64,000 bases of DNA from Micromussa lordhowensis (GCA_964020085.1 OZ026603.1:7270546-7334545), one strand, 5' to 3'; positions 1 through 13,662 are shown, counted from the stretch's first letter. Program-made: numbers and translations. Notes: a model not told the origin generated them from the sequence alone.

Positions 1-1239
1 GGCGCGGTTTGCAGCAAAATGTTCTGCTAGGTTAGCACGTTAAGGAAATTCTAGTTAGGACATGATGACATTGGCGACAGGGTGTTTTTTCTGGCCTTCT
101 TTTTGCAGTAGTTTTACCTGGTCCCAACTTTGCAGAATTTTAGAAAACGCGCGCTGGGGGTCCCCTTGGCAAATTTGACATAGCTCGGCTTCACGGGCAC
201 TTTAAGAGGCGCGGTTTCCAGCAAAATGTTCTGCTAGGCTGGCACTTTAATGAAATTCTAGTTAGGACATGATGGCATTGGTGCCAGGGTTTTTTTCTGG
301 CCTTCTTTTTGCAGTAGTTTCCCCTGGTCCCAACTTTGCAGAATTTCAGAAAACGCGCGCTGGGGGTCCCCTTGGCAAATTTGACATACCTCGGCTTCAC
401 GGGCACTTTAAGAGGCGCGGTTTGCAGCAAAATGTTCTGCTAGGTTAGCACTTCAAGGAAATCTTAGTTAGGACATGATGACATTGGCGACAGGGTGTTT
501 TTTCTGGCCTTCTTTTTGCAGTAGTTTCCCCTGGTCCCAACTTTGCAGAATTTCAGAAAACGCGCGCTGGGGGTCGCCTTGGCAAATTTCACATAGCTCG
601 GCTTCACGGGCACTTTAAGAGGCGCGGTTTGCAGCAAAATGTTCTGCTAGGTTGGCACTTCAATGAAATTCTAGTTAGGACATGATGGCATTGGTGCCAG
701 GGTTTCTTTCTTGCCTTCTTTTTGCAGTAGTTTCCCCTGGTCCCAACTTTGCAGAATTTCAGAAAACGCGCGCTGGGGGTCCCCTTGGCAAATTTGACAT
801 AGCTCGGCTTCCCGGGCACTTTAAGAGGCGCGGTTTGCAGCAAAATGTTCTGCTAGGTTGGCACTTTAATGAAATTCTAGTTAGGACATGATGGCATTGG
901 TGCCAGGGTTTTTTTCTTGCCTTCTTTTTGCAGTAGTTTCCCCTGGTCCCAACTTTGCAGAATTTCAGAAAACGCGCGCTGGGGGTCCCCTTGGCAAATT
1001 TGACATAGCTCGGCTTCACGGGCACTTTAAGAGGCGCGGTTTGCAGCAAAATGTTCTGCTAGGTTGGCACTTCAAGGAAATTTTACTTAAGACATGATGG
1101 CATTGGCGCCAGGGTGTTTTTTCTGGCCTTCTTTTTGCAGTAGTTTCCCCTGGTCCCAACTTTGCAGAATTTCAGAAAACGCGCGCTGGGGGTCCCCTTG
1201 GCAAATTTGACATAGCTCGGCTTCACGGGCACTTTAAGA
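1..1239 (+). repeat. Dimeric subfamily (A/B monomers), left end
   Basis: Two monomer types alternate. Type A is 207 bp, with GTTAGCAC and GATGACATTGGCGACAGGG (1-207, 414-620). Type B is 206 bp, with AATGAAATT and GGTGCCAGGGTTTTTTT (208-413, 621-826, 827-1,032). The extra B copy at 827 breaks the alternation. The monomer at 1,033-1,239 is near consensus. The same A/B dimer recurs at 31,254-31,666, 33,325-33,943, 35,599-36,217 and 39,320-39,732. Confidence 0.88.
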
Positions 1240-1857
1240 GGCGCAGTTTGCAGCAAAATGTTCTGCTAGCTTGGCATTTTAAGGAAGTGTTAGTTAGGAC
1301 ATGATGGCATTGGCGCCAGAGTTTTTTTTTGGCCTTCTTTTTGCAGTAGTTTCCCCTGGTCCCAACTTTGCAGAATTTCAGAAAACGCGCGCTGGGGGTC
1401 CCCTTGGCAAATTTGACATAGCTCGGCTTCACGGGCACTTTAAGAGGCGCAGTTTGCAGCAAAATGTTCTGCTAGCTTGGCATTTTAAGGAAGTGTTAGT
1501 TAGGATATGATGGCATTGGCGCCAGAGTTTTTTTTTGGCCTTCTTTTTGCAGTAGTTTCCCCTGGTCCCAACTTTGCAGAATTTCCGAAAACGCGCGCTG
1601 GGGGTCCCCTTGGCAAATTTGACATAGCTCGGCTTCACGGGCACTTTAAGAGGCGCAGTTTGCAGCAAAATGTTCTGCTAGCTTGGCATTTTAAGGAAGT
1701 GTTAGTTAGGACATGATGGCATTGGCGCCAGAGTTTTTTTTTGGCCTTCTTTTTGCAGTAGTTTCCCCTGGTCCCAACTTTGCAGAATTTCAGAAAACGC
1801 GCGCTGGGGGTCCCCTTGGCAAATTTGACATAGCTCGGCTTCACGGCCATTTTAAGA
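1240..1857 (+). repeat. Three consecutive 206-bp monomers of one subtype
   Basis: Monomers 1,240-1,445, 1,446-1,651 and 1,652-1,857 share GGCGCAG at the start, GCTTGGCATTTTAAGGAAG, GTGTTAG, and CCAGAG followed by a long T-run. They differ by only a few bases, such as GGATATG at 1,503 and TTCCGAAAA at 1,582. This looks like a recent single-monomer expansion. A related subtype occurs near 17,000, 18,660, 21,942, 22,562 and 37,045. Confidence 0.9.
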
Positions 1858-2685
1858 GGCGCGGTTTGCAGCAAAATGTTCTGCTAGGTTGGCGCTTCAA
1901 GGAAATTCTAGTTAAGACATGATGGCATTGGCGCCAGGGTGTTTTTTCTGGCCTTCTTTTCGCAGTAGTTTCCCCTGGTCCCAATTTTGCAGAATTTCAG
2001 AAAACGCGCGCTGGGGGTCCCCTTGGCAAATTTGACATAGCTCGGCTTCACGGGCACTTTAAGAGGCGTGGTTTGCAGCAAAATGTTTTGCTAGGTTGGC
2101 ACTTGAAGTAAATCCTAGTTACGACATGATGGCATTGGCGCCAGGGAGTTATTTCTGGCCCTCTTTTTGCAGTAGTTTCCCCTGGTCCCAACTTTGCAGA
2201 ATTTCAGAAAACGCGCGCTGGGGGTCCCCTTGGCAAATTTGACATAGCTCGGTTTCACGGGCACTTTAAGAGGCGCGGTTTGCAGCAAAATGTTTTGCTA
2301 TGTTGGCACTTCAAGGAAACTCTAGTTAGGACATGATGGCATTGGCGCCAGGGTGTTTTTTCTGGCCTTCTTTTTGCAGTAGTTTCCCCTGGTCCCAACT
2401 TTGCAGAATTTCAGAAAACGCGCGCTGGGGGTCCCCTTGGCAAATTTGACATAGCTCGGCTTCACGGGCACTTTAAGAGGCGCGGTTTGCAGCAAAATGT
2501 TTTGCTATGTTGGCACTTCAAGGAAATCCTAGTTCAGACATGATGGCATTGGCGCCAGGGTGTTTTTTCTGGCCTTCTTTTTGCAGTAGTTTCCCCTGGT
2601 CCCAACTTTGCAGAATTTCAGAAAACGCGCGCTGGGGGTTCCCTTGGCAAATTTGACATAGCTCGGCTTCACGGCCACTTTAAGA
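1858..2685 (+). repeat. Four-monomer block matching 37,251-38,078
   Basis: Monomers start at 1,858, 2,065, 2,272 and 2,479. The first carries CTTTTCGCAG, the second GGGAGTTATTTCTGGCCCTC, and the third and fourth GCTATGTTGGCACTTCAAGG. These rare markers occur in the same order from 37,251 and from 34,152. With the preceding GTGTTAG/CCAGAG monomer the match spans 1,652-2,685 against 37,045-38,078, an offset of 35,393 bp. Confidence 0.82.
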
Positions 2686-5378
2686 GGCGCGGTTTGCAGC
2701 AAAATGTTCTGCTAGGTTGGCACTTTAAGGAAATGCTAGTTAGGACACGATGGCATTGGCGCCAGGGTGTTTTTTTCTGGCCTTCTTTTTGCAGTAGTTT
2801 CCCCTGGTCCCAACTTTGCAGAATTTTAGAAAACGCGCGCTGGGGGTCCCCTTGGCAAATTTAACATAGCTCGGCTTCTCGGGCACTTAAAGAGGCGCGG
2901 GGTGCAGCAAAATGTTCTGCTAGGTTAGCACTTTAAGGAAATTCTAGTTAGAACACGATGGCATTGGCGACAGGGTGTTTTTTCTGGCCTTCTTTTTGCA
3001 GTAGTTTCCCCTGGTCCCAACTTTGCAGAATTTCAGAAAACGCGCGCTGGGGGTCCCCTTGGCAAATTTGACATAGCTCGGTTTCACGGGCACTTTAAGA
3101 GGCGCGGTTTGCAGCAAAATGTTCGGCTAGGTTGGCAGTTTAAGGAAATTGTAGTTAGGACATGATGGCATTGGCGCCAGGGTGTTTTTTCTGGCCTTCT
3201 TTTTGCAGTAGTTTCCCCTGGTCCCAACTTTGCAGAATTTCAGAAAACGCGCGCTGGGGGTCCCCTTGGCAAATTTGACATAGCTCGGTTTCACGGGCAC
3301 TTTAAGAGGCGCGGTTTGCAGCAAAATGTTCGGCTAGGTTGGCAGTTTACGGAAATTCTAGTTAGGACATGATGGCATTGGCGCCAGGGTGTTTTTTCTG
3401 GCCTTCTTTTTGCAGTAGTTTCTCCTGGTCCCAACTTTGCAGAATTTCAGAAAACGCGCGCTGGGGGTCTCCTTGGCAAATTTGACATAGCTCGGCTTCA
3501 CGGGCACTTTAAGAGGCGCGGTTTCCAGCAAAATGTTCTGCTAGGTTGGCACTTTAAGGAAATCCTAGTTAAGACATGATGGCATATGCGCCAGGGTGTT
3601 TTTTCTGGCCTTCTTTTTGCAGTAGTTTCCCATGGTCCCAACTTTGCAGAATTTCAGAAAACGCGCGCTGGGGGTCCCCTTGGCAAATTTGACATAGCTC
3701 GGATTCACGGGCACTTTAAGAGGCGCGGTTTGCAGCAAAATGTTCTGCTAGGTTGGCACTTTAAGGAAATTTTAGTTAAAACATGATGGCATTGGCGCTA
3801 GGGTGTTTTTTCTGGCCTTCTTTTTGCAGTAGTTTCCCCTGGTCCCAACTTTGCAGAATTTCAGAAAACGCGCGCTGGGGGTCCCCTTGGCAAATTGTAC
3901 ATAGCTCGGCTTCACGGGCACTTTAAGAGGCGTGGTTTGCAGCAAAATGTTCTGCTAGCTTGGCATTTTAAGGAAATTCTAGTTAGGACATGATGGCATT
4001 GGAGCCAGCGTGTTTTTTTCTGGCCTTCTTTTTGCAGTAGTTTCCCCTGGTCCCAACTTTGCAGAATTTCAGAAAACGCGCGCTTTGGTCCCCTTGGCAA
4101 ATTTGACATAGCTCGGCTTCACGGGCACTTTAAGAGGCGCGGTTTGCAGCAAAATGCTCTGCTAGGTTAACACTTCAAGGAAATTGTAGTTAAGACATGA
4201 TGGCGTTGGCGCCAGGGTGTTTTTTCTGGCCTTCTTTTTGCAGTAGTTTCCCCTGGTCCCAACTTTGCAGAATTTCAGAAAACGCGCGCTGGGGGTCCCC
4301 TTGGCAAATTTGACATTGCTCGGCTTCACGGGCACTTTAAGAGGCGCGGTTTGCAGCAAAATGTTCTGCTAGGTTGGCAGTTTAAGGAAATTCTAGTTAG
4401 GACATAATGGCAGTGGCGCCAGGGTGTTTTTTCTGGCCTTCTTTTTGCAGTAGTTTCCCCTGGTCCCAACTTTGCAGAATTTCAGAAAACAAGCGCTGGG
4501 GGTCCCCTTGGCAAATTTAACATAGCTCGGCTTCACGGGAACTTTAGGAGGCGCGGTTTGCAGCAAAATGTTCTGCTAGGTTGGCACTTTAAGGAAATTT
4601 TAGTTAGGACTTGATGGCATTGGCGCCAGGGTGCTTTTTCTGGCCTTCTTTTTGCAGTAGTTTCCTCTGGTCCCAACATTGCAGAATTTCAGAAAACGCG
4701 CGCTGGGGGTCCCCTTGGCAAATTTGACATAGCTCGGCTTCACGGGCACTTTAAGAGGCGCGGTTTGCAGCAAAATGTTCTGCTAGGTTGGCACTTTAAG
4801 GACATTTTAGTTAGGACATGATGGCATTGGCGACAGGGTGTTTTTTCTGGCCTTCTTTTTGCAGTAGTTTCCCCTGGTCCCAACTTTGCAGAATTTCAGA
4901 AAACGCGCGCTGGGGGTTCCCTTGGCAAACTTGACATAGCTCGGCTTCACGGCCACTTTAAGAGGCGCGGTTTGCAGCAAAACTTTCTGCTAGGTTGGCA
5001 CTTTAAGGAAATTTAAGTTAGGACACAATGGCATTGGCGTCAGGGTGTTTTTTTCTGGCCTTCTTTTTGCAGTAGTTTCCCCTGGTCCCAACTTTGCAGA
5101 ATTTTAGAAAACGCGCGCTGGGGGTCCCCTTGGCAAATTTGACATAGCTCGGTTTCACGGGCACTTTAAGAGGCGCGGTTTGCGGCAAAATGTTCTGCTA
5201 GGTTGGCAGTTTAAGGAAATTCTAGTTAGGACATGATGGCATTGGCGCCAGGGTGTTTTTTCTGGCCTTCTTTTTGCAGTAGTTTTCCCTGGTCCCAACT
5301 TTGCAGAATTTCAGAAAACGCGCGCTGGGGGTGCCCTAGGCAAATTTGACATAGCTCGGTTTCACGGGCACTTTAAGA
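2686..5378 (+). repeat. Heterogeneous monomers, left domain
   Basis: About 13 monomers with no clean recent higher-order unit. Several carry markers that recur to the right: GACACGATGG with TTTTAGAAAACG, then AAATTTAACATAG and CTTAAAGAGGCGCGGGG (near 2,740-2,910), the GGTTTCACGG type, GGAGCCAGCG (near 4,002), and the type with GACTTGATGG, GGTGCTTTTT and CAACATTGC (near 4,611). Shared types in differing order suggest an older, rearranged higher-order repeat. Confidence 0.8.
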
Positions 5379-8300
5379 GGCGCGGTTTGCAGCAAAATGT
5401 TCTGCTAGGTTGGCACTTTAAGGAAATTTTAACTAGGACATGATGGCATTGGCGCCAGGGTGTTTTTTGTGGCCTTCTTTTTGCAGTAGTTTCCCCTGGT
5501 CCCAACTTTGCAGAATTTCAGAAAACGCCCGCTGGGGGTCCCCTTGGCAAATTTAACATAGCTCGGCTTCACAGGAACTTTAGGAGACGCGGTTTGCAGC
5601 AAAATGTTCTGCTAGGTTGGCACTTCAAGGAAATTTAAGTTAGGACTTGATGGCATTGGCGCCAGGGTGCTTTTTCTGGCCTTATTTTTGCAGTAGTTTT
5701 CCCTGGTCCCAACATTGCAGAATTTCAGAAAACGCGCGCTGGGGGTCCCCTTGGCAAATTTGACATAGCTCGGCTTCACGGGCACTTTAAGAGGCGCGGT
5801 TTGCAGCAAAATGTTCTGCTAGGTTAGCACTTTAAGGAAATTTTAACTAGGACATGATGGCATTGGGGCCAGGGTGTTTTTTCTGGCCTTCTTTATGCAG
5901 TAGTTTCCCCTGGTCCCAACTTTGCAGAATTTCAGAAAACGCGCGCTGCGGGTCCCCTTGGCAAATTTGACATAGCTCGGCTTCACGGGCACTTTAAGAG
6001 GCGCGGTTTGCAGCAAAATGTTCTGCTAGGTTGGCAGATTAAGGAAATTTTAGTTAGGACATGATGGCATTGGCGCCAGGGTGTTTTTTCTGGCCTTCTT
6101 TTTGCAGTAGTTTCCCCTGGTCCCAACTTTGCAGAATTTCAGAAAACGCGCGCTGGGGGTCCCCTTGGAAAATTTGACATAGCTCGGTTTCACGGGCACT
6201 TTAAGAGGCGCGGTTTGCAGCAAAATGTTCTGCTAGGTTGGCACTTGAAGGAAATTCTAACTAGGACATGATGGCATTGGCGCCAGGGTGTTTTTTCTGG
6301 CCTTCTTTTTTGCAGTAGTTTCCCCTGGTCCCAACTTTGCAGAATTTTAGAAAACGCCCGCTGGGGGTCCCCTTGGCAAATTTAACATAGCTCGGCTTCA
6401 CAGGAACTTTAGGAGGCGCGGTTTGCAGCAAAATGTTCTGCTAGGTTGGCACTTCAAGGAAATTTAAGTTAGGACTTGATGGCATTGGCGCCAGGGTGCT
6501 TTTTCTGGCCTTCTTTTTGCAGTAGTTTCCCCTGGTCCCAACATTGCAGAATTTCAGAAAACGCGCGCTGGGGGTCCCCTTGGCAAATTTGACATAGCTC
6601 GGCTTCACGGGCACTTTAAGAGGCGCAGTTTGCAGCAAAATGTTCTGCTAGGTTAGCACTTTAAGGAAATTTTAACTAGGACATGATGGCATTGGGGCCA
6701 GGGTGTTTTTCCTGGCCTTCTTTATGCAGTAGTTTCCCCTGGTCCCAACTTTGCAGAATTTCAGAAAACGCGCGCTGGGGGTCCCCTTGGCAAATTTGAC
6801 ATAGCTCGGCTTCACAAGCACTTTAAGAAGCGCAGTTTGCAGCAAAATGTTCTGCTAGGTTGGCACTTTAAGGACATTTTAGTTAGGACATGATGGCATT
6901 GGCGACAGGGTGTTTTTTCTGGCCTTGTTTTTGCAGTAGTTTCCCCTGGTCCCAACTTTGCAGAATTTCAGAAAACGCGCGCTGGGGGTCCCCTTGGCAA
7001 ATTCTACATAGCTCGGCTTCACGGGCACTTTAAGAGGCGCGGTTTGCAGCAAAATGTTCTGCTAGCTTGGCATTTTAAGGAAATTGTAGTTAGGACATGA
7101 TGGCATTGGAGCCAGCGTGTTTTTTCTGGCCTTCTTTTTGCAGTAGTTTCCCCTGGTCCCAACTTTGCAGAATTTCAGAAAACGCGCGCTGGGGGTCCCC
7201 TTGGCAAATTTGACATAGCTCGGCTTCACGGGCACTTTAAGAGGCGCGGTTTGAAGCAAAATGCTCTGCTAGGTTAACACTTGAAGGAAATCGTAGTTAG
7301 GAGATGATGGCATTGGCGCCAGGGTGTTTTTTCTGGCCTTCTTTTTGCAGTAGTTTGTCCTGGTCCCAACTTTGCAGAATTTCAGAAAACGCGCGCTGGG
7401 GGTCCCCTTGGCAAATTTGATATTGCTCGGCTTCACGGGCACTTTAAGAGGCGCGGTTTGCAGCAAAATGTTCTGCTGGGTTGCAACTTAAAGGAAATGC
7501 TAGTTAGGACATGATGGCATTGGCGCCAGGGTGTTTTTTTCTGGCCTTCTTTTTGCAGTAGTTTCCCATGGTCCCAACTTTGCAGAATTTCAGAAAACGC
7601 GCGCTGGGGGTCCCCTTGGCAAATTTGACATAGCTCGGTTTCACGGGCACTTTAAGAGGCGCGGTTTGCAGCAAAATGTTCTGCTATGTTGGCACTTTAA
7701 GGAAATTTAAGTTAGGACTTGATGGCATTGGCGCCAGGGTGCTTTTTCTGGCCTTCTTTTTGCAGTAGTTTCCCCTGGTCCCAACATTGCAGAATTTCAG
7801 AAAACGCGCGCTGGGGGTCCCCTTGGCAAATTTGACATAGCTCGGCTTCACGGGCACTTTAAGAGGCGCGGTTTGCAGCAAAATGTTCTGCTAGGTTAGC
7901 ACTTTAAGGAAATTTTAACTAGGACATGATGGCATTGGGGCCAGGGTGTTTTTTCTGCCCTTCTTTATGCAGTAGTTTCCCCTGGTCCCAACTTTGCAGA
8001 ATTTCAGAAAACGCGCGCTGGGGGTCCCCTTGGCAAATTTGACATAGCTCGGCTTCACGAGCACTTTAAGAGGCGCAGTTTGCAGCAAAATGTTCTGCTA
8101 GGTTGGCACTTTAAGGACATTTTAGTTAGGACATGATGGCATTGGCGACAGGGTGTTTTTTCTGGCCTTCTTTTTGCAGTAGTTTCCCCTGGTCCCAACT
8201 TTGCAGAATTTCAGAAAACGCGCGCTGGGGGTTCCCTTGGCAAATTTGACATAGCTCGGCTTCACGGCCACTTTAAGAGGCGCGCTTTGCAGCAAAATGT

Positions 8301-11300
8301 TCTGCTAGCTTGGCATTTTAAGGAAATTCTAGTTAGGACATGATGGCATTGGAGCCAGCGTGTTTTTTCTGGCCTTCTTTTTGCAGTAGTTTCCCCTGGT
8401 CCCAACTTTGCAGAATTTCAGAAAACGCGCGCTGGGGGTCCCCTTGGCAAATTTAACATAGCTCGGCTTCACGGGAACTTTAGGAGGCGCGGGGTGCAGC
8501 AAAATGTTCTGCTAGGTTGGCACTTTAAGGAAATTTTAGTTAGGACTTGATGGCATTGGCGCCAGGGTGCTTTTTCTGGCCTTTTTTTTGCAGTAGTTTT
8601 CCCTGGTCTTAACATTGCAGAATTTCAGAAAACGCGCGCTGGGGGTCCCCTTGGCAAATTTGACATAGCTCGGCTTCACGGGCACTTTAAGAGGCGCGGT
8701 TTGCAGCAAAATGTTCTGCTAGGTTGGCACTTTAACGACATTTTAGTTAGGACATGATATCATTGGCGACAGGGTGTTTTTTCTTGCCGTCTTTTTGCAG
8801 TAGTTTCCCCTGGTCCCAACTTTGCAGAATTTCAGAAAACGCGCGCTGGGGGTCCCCTTGGCAAATTTGACATAGCTCGGTTTCACGGGCACTTTAAGAG
8901 GCGCGGTTTGCAGCAAAATGTTCTGCTAGGTTGGCAGTTTAAGGAAATTCTAGTTAGGACATGATGGCATTGGCGCCAGGGTGTTTTTTCTGGCCTTCTT
9001 TTTGCAGTAGTTTCCCCTGGTCCCAACTTTGCAGAATTTCAGAAAACGCGCGCTGGGGGTCCCCTTGGCAAATTTGACATAGCTCGGTTTCACGGGCACT
9101 TTAAGACGCGCGGTTTGCAGCAAAATGTTCTGCTAGGTTGGCACTTGAAGGAAATTCTAACTAGGACATGATGGCATTGGCGCCAGGGTGTTTTTTCTGG
9201 CCTTCTTTTTGCAGTAGTTTCCCCTGGTCCCAACTTTGCAGAATTTCAGAAAACGCCCGCTGGGGGTCCCCTTGGAAAATTTAACATAGCTCGGCTTCAC
9301 AGGAACTTTAGGAGGCGCGGTTTGCAGCAAAATGTTCTGCTAGGTTGGCACTTCAAGGAAATTTAAGTTAGGACTTGATGACATTGGCGCCAGGGTGCTT
9401 TTTCTGGCCTTCTTTTTGCAGTAGTTTCCCCTGGTCCCAACATTGCAGAATTTCAGAAAACGCGCGCTGGGGGTCCCCTTGGCAAATTTGACATAGCTCG
9501 GCTTCACGGACACTTTAAGAGGCGCGGTTTGCAGCAAAATGTTCTGCTAGGTTAGCACTTTAAGGAAATTTTAACTAGGACATGATGGCATTGGGGCCAG
9601 GATGTTTTATCTGGCCTTCTTTTTGCAGTAGTTTCCCCTGGTCCCAACTTTGCAGAATTTCAGAAAACGCGCGCTGGGGGTCCCCTTGGCAAATTTGACA
9701 TAGCTCGGCTTCACGGGCACTTTAAGAGGCGCAGTTTAAAGCAAAATGCTCTACTAGGTCAACACTTCAAGGAAATCGTAGTTAGGACATGATGGCATTG
9801 GCGCCAGGGTGTTTTTTCTGGCCTTCTTTTTGCAGTAGTTTCCCCTGGTCCCAACTTTGCAGAATTTCAGAAAACGCGCGCTGGGGGTCCCCTTGGCAAA
9901 TTTGATATTGCTCGGCTTCACGGGCACTCTAAGAGGCGCGGTTTGCAGCAAAATGTTCTGCTGGGTTAACACTTAAAGGAAATGCTAGTTAGGACATGAT
10001 GGCAATGGCGCCAGGGTGTTTTTTTCTGGCCTTCTTTTTGCAGTAGTTTCCCATGGTCCCAACTTAGCAGAATTTCAGAAAACGCGCGCTGGGGGTCCCC
10101 TTGGCAAATTTGACATAGCTCGGTTTCACGGGCACTTTAAGAGGCGCGGTTTGCAGCAAAATGTTCTGCTAGGTTGGCAGTTTAAGGAAATTCTAGTTAG
10201 CACATGATGGCATTGGCGCCAGGGTGTTTTTTCTGGCCTTCTTTTTGCAGTAGTTTCCCCTGGTCCCAACTTTGCAGAATTTCAGAAAACGCGCGCTGGG
10301 GGTCCCCTTGGCAAATTTGACATAGCTCGGTTTCACGGGCACTTTAAGAGGCACGGTTTGCAGCAAAATGTTCTGCTAGGTTGGCACTTCAAGGAAATTT
10401 TAACTAGGACATGATGGCATTGGCGCCAGGGTGTTTTTTCTGGCCTTCTTTTTGCAGTAGTTTCCCCTGGTCCCAACTTTGCAGAATTTCAGAAAACGCG
10501 CGCTGGGGGTCCCCTTGGCAAATTTAACATAGCTCGGCTTCACGGGAACTTTAGGAGGCGCGGTTTGCAGCAAAATGTTCTGCTAGGTTGGCACTTCCAG
10601 GAAATTTTAGTTAGGACTTGATGGCATTGGCGCCAGGGTGCTTTTTCTGGCCTTCTTTTTGCAGTAGTTTTCCCTGGTCCCAACATTGCAGAATTTCAGA
10701 AAACGCGCGCTGGGGGTCCCCTTGGCAAATTTGACATAGCTCGGCTTCACGGGCACTTTAAGAGGCGCGGTTTGCAGCAAAATGTTCTGCTAGGTTGGCA
10801 CTTTAAGGACATTTTAGTTAGGACATGATATCATTGGCGACAGGGTGTTTTTTCTTGCCTTCTTTTTGCAGTAGTTTCCCCTGGTCCCAACTTTGCAGAA
10901 TTTCAGAAAACGCGCGCTGGGGGTCCCCTTGGCAAATTTGACATAGCTCGGCTTCACGGCCACTTTAAGAGGCGCGGTTTGCAGCAAAATGTTCTGCTAG
11001 GTTGGCACTTTAAGGACATTTTAGTTAGGACATGATGGCATTGGCGACAGGGTGTTTTATTTGGCCTTCTTTTTGCAGTAGTTTCCCCTGGTCCCAACTT
11101 TGCAGAATTTCAGAAAACGCGCGCTGGGGGTTCCCTTGGCAAATTTGACATAGCTCGGCTTCACGGCCACTTTAAGAGGCGCGGTTTGCAGCAAAATGTT
11201 TTGCTAGGTTGGCACTTTAAGGAAATTTAAGTTAGGACACGATGGCATTGGCGCCAGGGTGTTTTTTTCTGGCCTTCTTTTTGCAGTACTTTCCCCTGGT

Positions 11301-11800
11301 CCCAACTTTGCAGAATTTTAGAAAACGCGCGCTGGGGGTCCCCTTGGCAAATTTAACATAGCTCAGCTTCACGGGCACTTAAAGAGGCGCGGGGTGCAGC
11401 AAAATGTTCTGCTAGGTTAGCACTTCAAGGAAATTGCAGTTAGAATACGATGGCATTGGCGACAGGGTGTTTTTTCTGGCCTTCTTTTTGCAGTAGTTTC
11501 CCCTGGTCCCAACTTTGCAGAATTTCAGAAAACGCGCGCTGGGGGTCCCCTTGGCAAATTTGACATAGCTCGGTTTCACGGGCACTTTAAGAGGCGCGGT
11601 TTGCAGCAAAATGTTCTGCTAGGTTGGCAGTTTAAGGAAATTCTAGTTAGGACATGATGGCATTGGCGCCAGGGGGTTTTTTTCTGGCCTTCTTTTTGCA
11701 GTAGTTTCCACTGGTCCCAACTTTGCAGAATTTCAGAAAACGCGCGCTGGGGGTCCCCTTGGCAAATTTGACATAGCTCGGTTTCACGGGCACTTTAAGA
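5379..11800 (+). repeat. Irregular higher-order repeats built on a trimer
   Basis: A trimer occurs at 5,379-5,999, 6,207-6,828 and 9,107-9,727. Its first monomer has CTAACTAGG or TTAACTAGG, CGCCCGCTGG and ACAGGAACTTTAGGAG. The second has GACTTGATGG, GGTGCTTTTT and CAACATTGC. The third has TTAACTAGG and a GGGGCCAGG-type core. A partial copy lies near 7,680-8,090. The second monomer type also anchors repeats near 8,547 and 10,618; anchor spacing of about 828, 1,243 and 1,450 bp (4, 6 and 7 monomers) shows repeated unequal exchange rather than one fixed unit. Confidence 0.8.
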
Positions 11801-13662
11801 GGCGCGGTTTGCAGCAAAATGTTCTGCTAGGTTGGCACTTAAAGGAAATTTTAACTAGGACATGATGGCATTGGCGCCAGGGTGTTTTTTCTGGCCTTCT
11901 TTTTGCAGTAGTTTCCCCTGGTCCCAACTTTGCAGAATTTCAGAAAACGCGCGCTGGGGGTGCCCTTGGCAAATTTAACATAGCTCGGCTTCAGGGGAAC
12001 TTTAGGAGGCGCGGTTTGCAGCAAAATGTTCTGCTAGGTTGGCACTTTAAGGAAATTCTAGTTAGGAGTTGATGGCATTGGCGCCAGGGTGCTTTTTCTG
12101 GCCTTCTTTTTGCAGTAGTTTCCCCTGGTCCCAACATTGCAGAATTTCAGAAAACGCGCGCTGGGGGTCCCCTTGGCAAATTTGACATAGCTCGGCTTCA
12201 CGGGCACTTTAAGAGGCGCGGTTTGCAGCAAAATGTTCTGCTAGGTTGGCACTTTAAGGACATTTTAGTTAGGACATGATGGCATTGGCGACAGGGTGTT
12301 TTTTCTGGCCTTCTTTTTGCAGTAGTTTCCCCTGGTCCCAACTTTGCAGAATTTCAGAAAACGCGCGCTGGGGGTTCCCTTGGCAAATTTGACATAGCTC
12401 GGCTTCACGGCCACTTTAAGAGGCGCGGTTTGCAGCAAAATGTTCTGCTAGGTTGGCACTTTAAGGAAATTTAAGTTAGGACCCGATGGCATTGGCGCCA
12501 GGGTGTTTTTTTCTGGCCTTCTTTTTTCAGTAGTTTCCCCTGGTCCCAACTTTGCAGAATTTTAGAAAACGCGCGCTGGGGGTCCCCTTGGCAAATTTAA
12601 CATAGCTCGGCTCCACGGGCACTTAAAGAGGCGCGGGGTGCAGCAAAATGTTCTGCTAGGTTAGCACTTCAAGGAAATTTCAGTTAAAACACGATGGCAT
12701 TGGCGACAGGGTGTTTTTTCTGGCCTTCTTTTTGCAGTAGTTTCCCCTGGTCCCAACTTTGCAGAATTTCAGAAAACGCGCGCTGGGGTTTCCCTTGGCA
12801 AATTTGACATAGCTCGGTTTCACGGGCACTTTAAGAGGCGCGGTTTGCAGCAAAATGTTCTGCTAGGTTGGCACTTCAAGGAAATTCTAACTAGGACATG
12901 ATGGCATTGGCGCCAGGGTGTTTTTTCTGGCCTTCTTTTTGCAGTAGTTTCCCCTGGTCCCAACATTGCAGAATTTCAGAAAACGCGCGCTGGGGGTCCC
13001 CTTGGCAAATTTGACATAGCTCGGCTTCACGGGCACTTTAAGAGGCGCGGTTTGCAGCAAAATGTTCTGCTAGGTTGGCACTTTAAGGACATTTTAGTTA
13101 GGACATGATGGCATTGGTGCCAGGGTTTTTTCTTGCCTTCTTTTTGCAGTAGTGTCCCCTGGTCTTAACTTTGCAGAATTTCAGAAAACGCGCGCTGGGG
13201 GTCCCCTTGGCAAATTTGACATAGCTCGGCTTCACGGGCACTTTAAGAGGCGCGGTTTGCAGCAAAATGTTCTGCTAGGCTGGCAGTTGAAGGAAATGCT
13301 CGTTAGGACATGATGGCATTGGCGCCAGGGTGATTTTTCTGGCCTTCTTTTTGCAGTAGTTTCCCCTGGTCCCAACTTTGCAGAATTTCAGAAAACGCGC
13401 GCTGGGGGTCCCCTTGGCAAATTTGACATAGCTCGGGTTCACGGGCACTTTAAGAGGCGCGGTTTGCAGCAAAATGTTCTGCTAGGTTGGCACTTTAAGG
13501 AAATTCTTGTTAGGACATGATGGCGTTGGCACCAGGGTGTTTTTTGTGGCCTTCTTTTTGCAGTAGTTTCCCCTGGTCCCAACTTTGCAGAATTTCAGAA
13601 AACGCGCGCTGGGGGTCCCCTTGGCAAATTTGACATAGCTCGGCTTCACGGGCACTTTAAGA
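11801..13662 (+). repeat. 9-monomer higher-order repeat, copy 1
   Basis: Nine monomers, 1,862 bp. Marker order: GGGTGCCC with GGGAACTTTAGG; GAGTTGATGG with GGTGCTTTTT and CAACATTGC; GGACATTTTAG with GACAGGG; GACACGATGG-type with TTTTAG; GCGCGGGGTGCAGC with GACAGGG and GGTTTCACGG; CTAACTAGG; GGTGCCAGGG; GCTCGTTAGG with GGTGATTTTT; GCGTTGGCACC with TTTTTTGTGG. The same order follows from 13,663 and from 18,838. It is the most divergent of the three copies. Confidence 0.88.
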
